Of a stretch of DNA of 64,000 nucleotides, positions 63,215 to 64,000 are shown piece by piece. A program made the translations under genes and the position numbers. The notes below the pieces were generated by a model that saw only the letters and a program-made list of their open reading frames with translations, had not been told where the DNA came from and ran no database searches. This DNA is from Solibacteraceae bacterium (GTDB lineage Bacteria > Acidobacteriota > Terriglobia > Bryobacterales > Bryobacteraceae). Where the stretch lies: contig JAJPJX010000205.1 in assembly GCA_021324015.1 (NCBI GenBank), positions 1 through 64,000 on the forward strand. The letters run 5' to 3'. Position 1 is the stretch's first letter. Each line of letters opens with the position of its first letter.

Positions 63215-64000
63215 TTCCGTGCGCGTCGGAGTGTACGTCTGCCACTGTGGCCGGAACATCGAGGGCACCATCGACGTGCGGGAGGTGGCCGAGTATGCCG
63301 CCACCCTCCCCGGCGTCGCCCTGGCCCGGGATTACCGGTACATGTGCTCGGACCCCGGCCAGGAACTCATCCGGCAGGATATCCGCGATCAGGACCTGAA
63401 TCGCGTGGTGGTCGCCGCCTGCTCGCCCTGCCTGCACGAGAAGACCTTCCGCCACGTGCTCGAGCAAGCCGGCCTGAATCCGTACTTCTTCCAGATGGTC
63501 AACATCCGCGAGCACGCTTCCTGGGTGCATGAGGACCGCAGGGCGGCCACCGTAAAAGCCAAAGACCTCATCCGCGCGGCCGTTCGCCGCGTGCGCCTGC
63601 ACCGCCCGCTGGAGCGCCGCCAGGTCTCCATTCATCCCGACGTGCTGGTGGTCGGCGGCGGTATCGCCGGCATTCACGCCGCCCTCACCCTCGCCAATTC
63701 CGGCAAACACGTCTACCTCGTGGAACGGGAACCCACCATTGGCGGCCACATGGCGCAGTTTGACAAAACCTTCCCCACGCTGGACTGCGCCGCCTGCATC
63801 CTCACCCCCAAAATGACTGCCGTGAAGATGCACCCTAAGATCACCCTCTGGACCCTCTCCGAGGTAGCCCGGGTGGAAGGCTACGTCGGGAATTATCAGG
63901 TCACGGTCCGCCGCAAACCCCGCTATGTCCTGGAGGATGTCTGCATCGGGTGCCTCGAGTGCATCGAAGCCTGCGTCTACAAGCAGGCCAAGGTGCCGGA
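63207..64000 (+). CDS. hdrA: HdrA-like flavin/Fe-S oxidoreductase (5' part, cut by window edge)
   Basis: 264 codons visible, open to the window end. The N-terminus RVGVYVCHCGRNIEGTIDVR is typical of HdrA, followed by MCSDPGQELIRQDIRDQDLN, the FAD-binding motif VLVVGGGIAGIHAALTLANS, GGHMAQFDKTFPTLDCAACI and the first ferredoxin motif CIGCLECIEACVYK. HdrA (or QmoA) holds FAD and is the bifurcating or confurcating core of Hdr-type complexes. It starts 8 nt inside the end of the preceding gene. Its C-terminal ferredoxin parts are outside the window. Confidence 0.9.
   Translation, partial: MHDSVRVGVYVCHCGRNIEGTIDVREVAEYAATLPGVALARDYRYMCSDPGQELIRQDIRDQDLNRVVVAACSPCLHEKTFRHVLEQAGLNPYFFQMVNIREHASWVHEDRRAATVKAKDLIRAAVRRVRLHRPLERRQVSIHPDVLVVGGGIAGIHAALTLANSGKHVYLVEREPTIGGHMAQFDKTFPTLDCAACILTPKMTAVKMHPKITLWTLSEVARVEGYVGNYQVTVRRKPRYVLEDVCIGCLECIEACVYKQAKVP

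Overview
The window is high-GC, gene-dense DNA that looks like an Acidobacteriota chromosome, probably of the Solibacter/Bryobacterales type. This is inferred from the gene families present (alternative complex III, a Tad pilus with several Flp pilins, an RNase E/G with a long Ala/Glu/Pro insertion, degenerate response regulators) and was not checked by any search. No rRNA, tRNA or CRISPR array was recognised. Most coding is on the minus strand, in long runs joined by ATGA or GTGA stop/start overlaps.

Layout. (1) 0.4-2.2 kb: a plus-strand pair, a Tat-exported dienelactone-hydrolase-like enzyme and an amidohydrolase. (2) 2.3-5.3 kb: a graveyard of broken genes: a RelE-like toxin and its antitoxin, a HicB-like antitoxin, a serine recombinase, an IS66 transposase end and a plus-strand remnant of an unnamed family. 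All carry readable nonsense or frameshift lesions. (3) 5.4-8.2 kb: a hybrid histidine kinase and a pseudo-receiver protein, separated by a terminator whose loop holds the kinase promoter -35 box. (4) 8.4-12.1 kb: a sulfurtransferase with a small partner protein, and RNase E/G. (5) 12.4-17.4 kb: a cell-elongation operon, rodA with two tandem PBP2 genes, the upstream copy frameshifted. (6) 17.5-36.5 kb: a large Tad (tight adherence) pilus locus: three Flp pilins, CpaB, CpaC, CpaE, CpaF, TadB, TadC, TadE/TadG-type pseudopilins, a CpaA prepilin peptidase on the opposite strand, a PilZ protein, and a TonB-like protein between two paralogous LuxR regulators. Downstream, in the same direction, come two tiny membrane proteins, a squalene-cyclase-repeat protein, a DUF362 protein and a polyprenol-type glycosyltransferase. 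(7) 36.5-53.1 kb: one minus-strand operon in the order rrf2-type regulator, diheme cytochrome, narG, narH, narJ, narI, narK, actA, actB, actC, actD, actE, actF. (8) 53.2-54.1 kb, divergent: a small uncharacterised protein and a hemerythrin, separated from the regulator by two copies of a GTGAC-type inverted repeat. (9) 54.2-58.1 kb: a Tat-exported sugar-isomerase-like protein, a methyltransferase with a PqqD-like tail and an acetamidase/formamidase-like protein. (10) 58.2-64 kb: a plus-strand electron-bifurcation/quinone-reduction type operon: Hdr-like Fe-S protein, EtfB, EtfA, membrane-anchored HdrD-like protein and HdrA, the last cut by the window edge.

How it works together. The nar part follows the order I recall from the Thermus narCGHJIK operon, but here it is joined to a six-gene alternative complex III. 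Nitrate respiration (NarGHI taking electrons from quinol) and a quinol:cytochrome c oxidoreductase are therefore probably expressed together under an Fe-S type Rrf2 regulator, with a hemerythrin as a possible NO/O2-responsive partner. The Hdr/Etf operon would feed electrons into or out of the same quinone pool. The Tad locus would build a surface pilus for adhesion, with c-di-GMP input through PilZ. The two points most worth following up are the nar-ACIII operon with its operator pair and the extended Tad operon with its unlisted micro-proteins.
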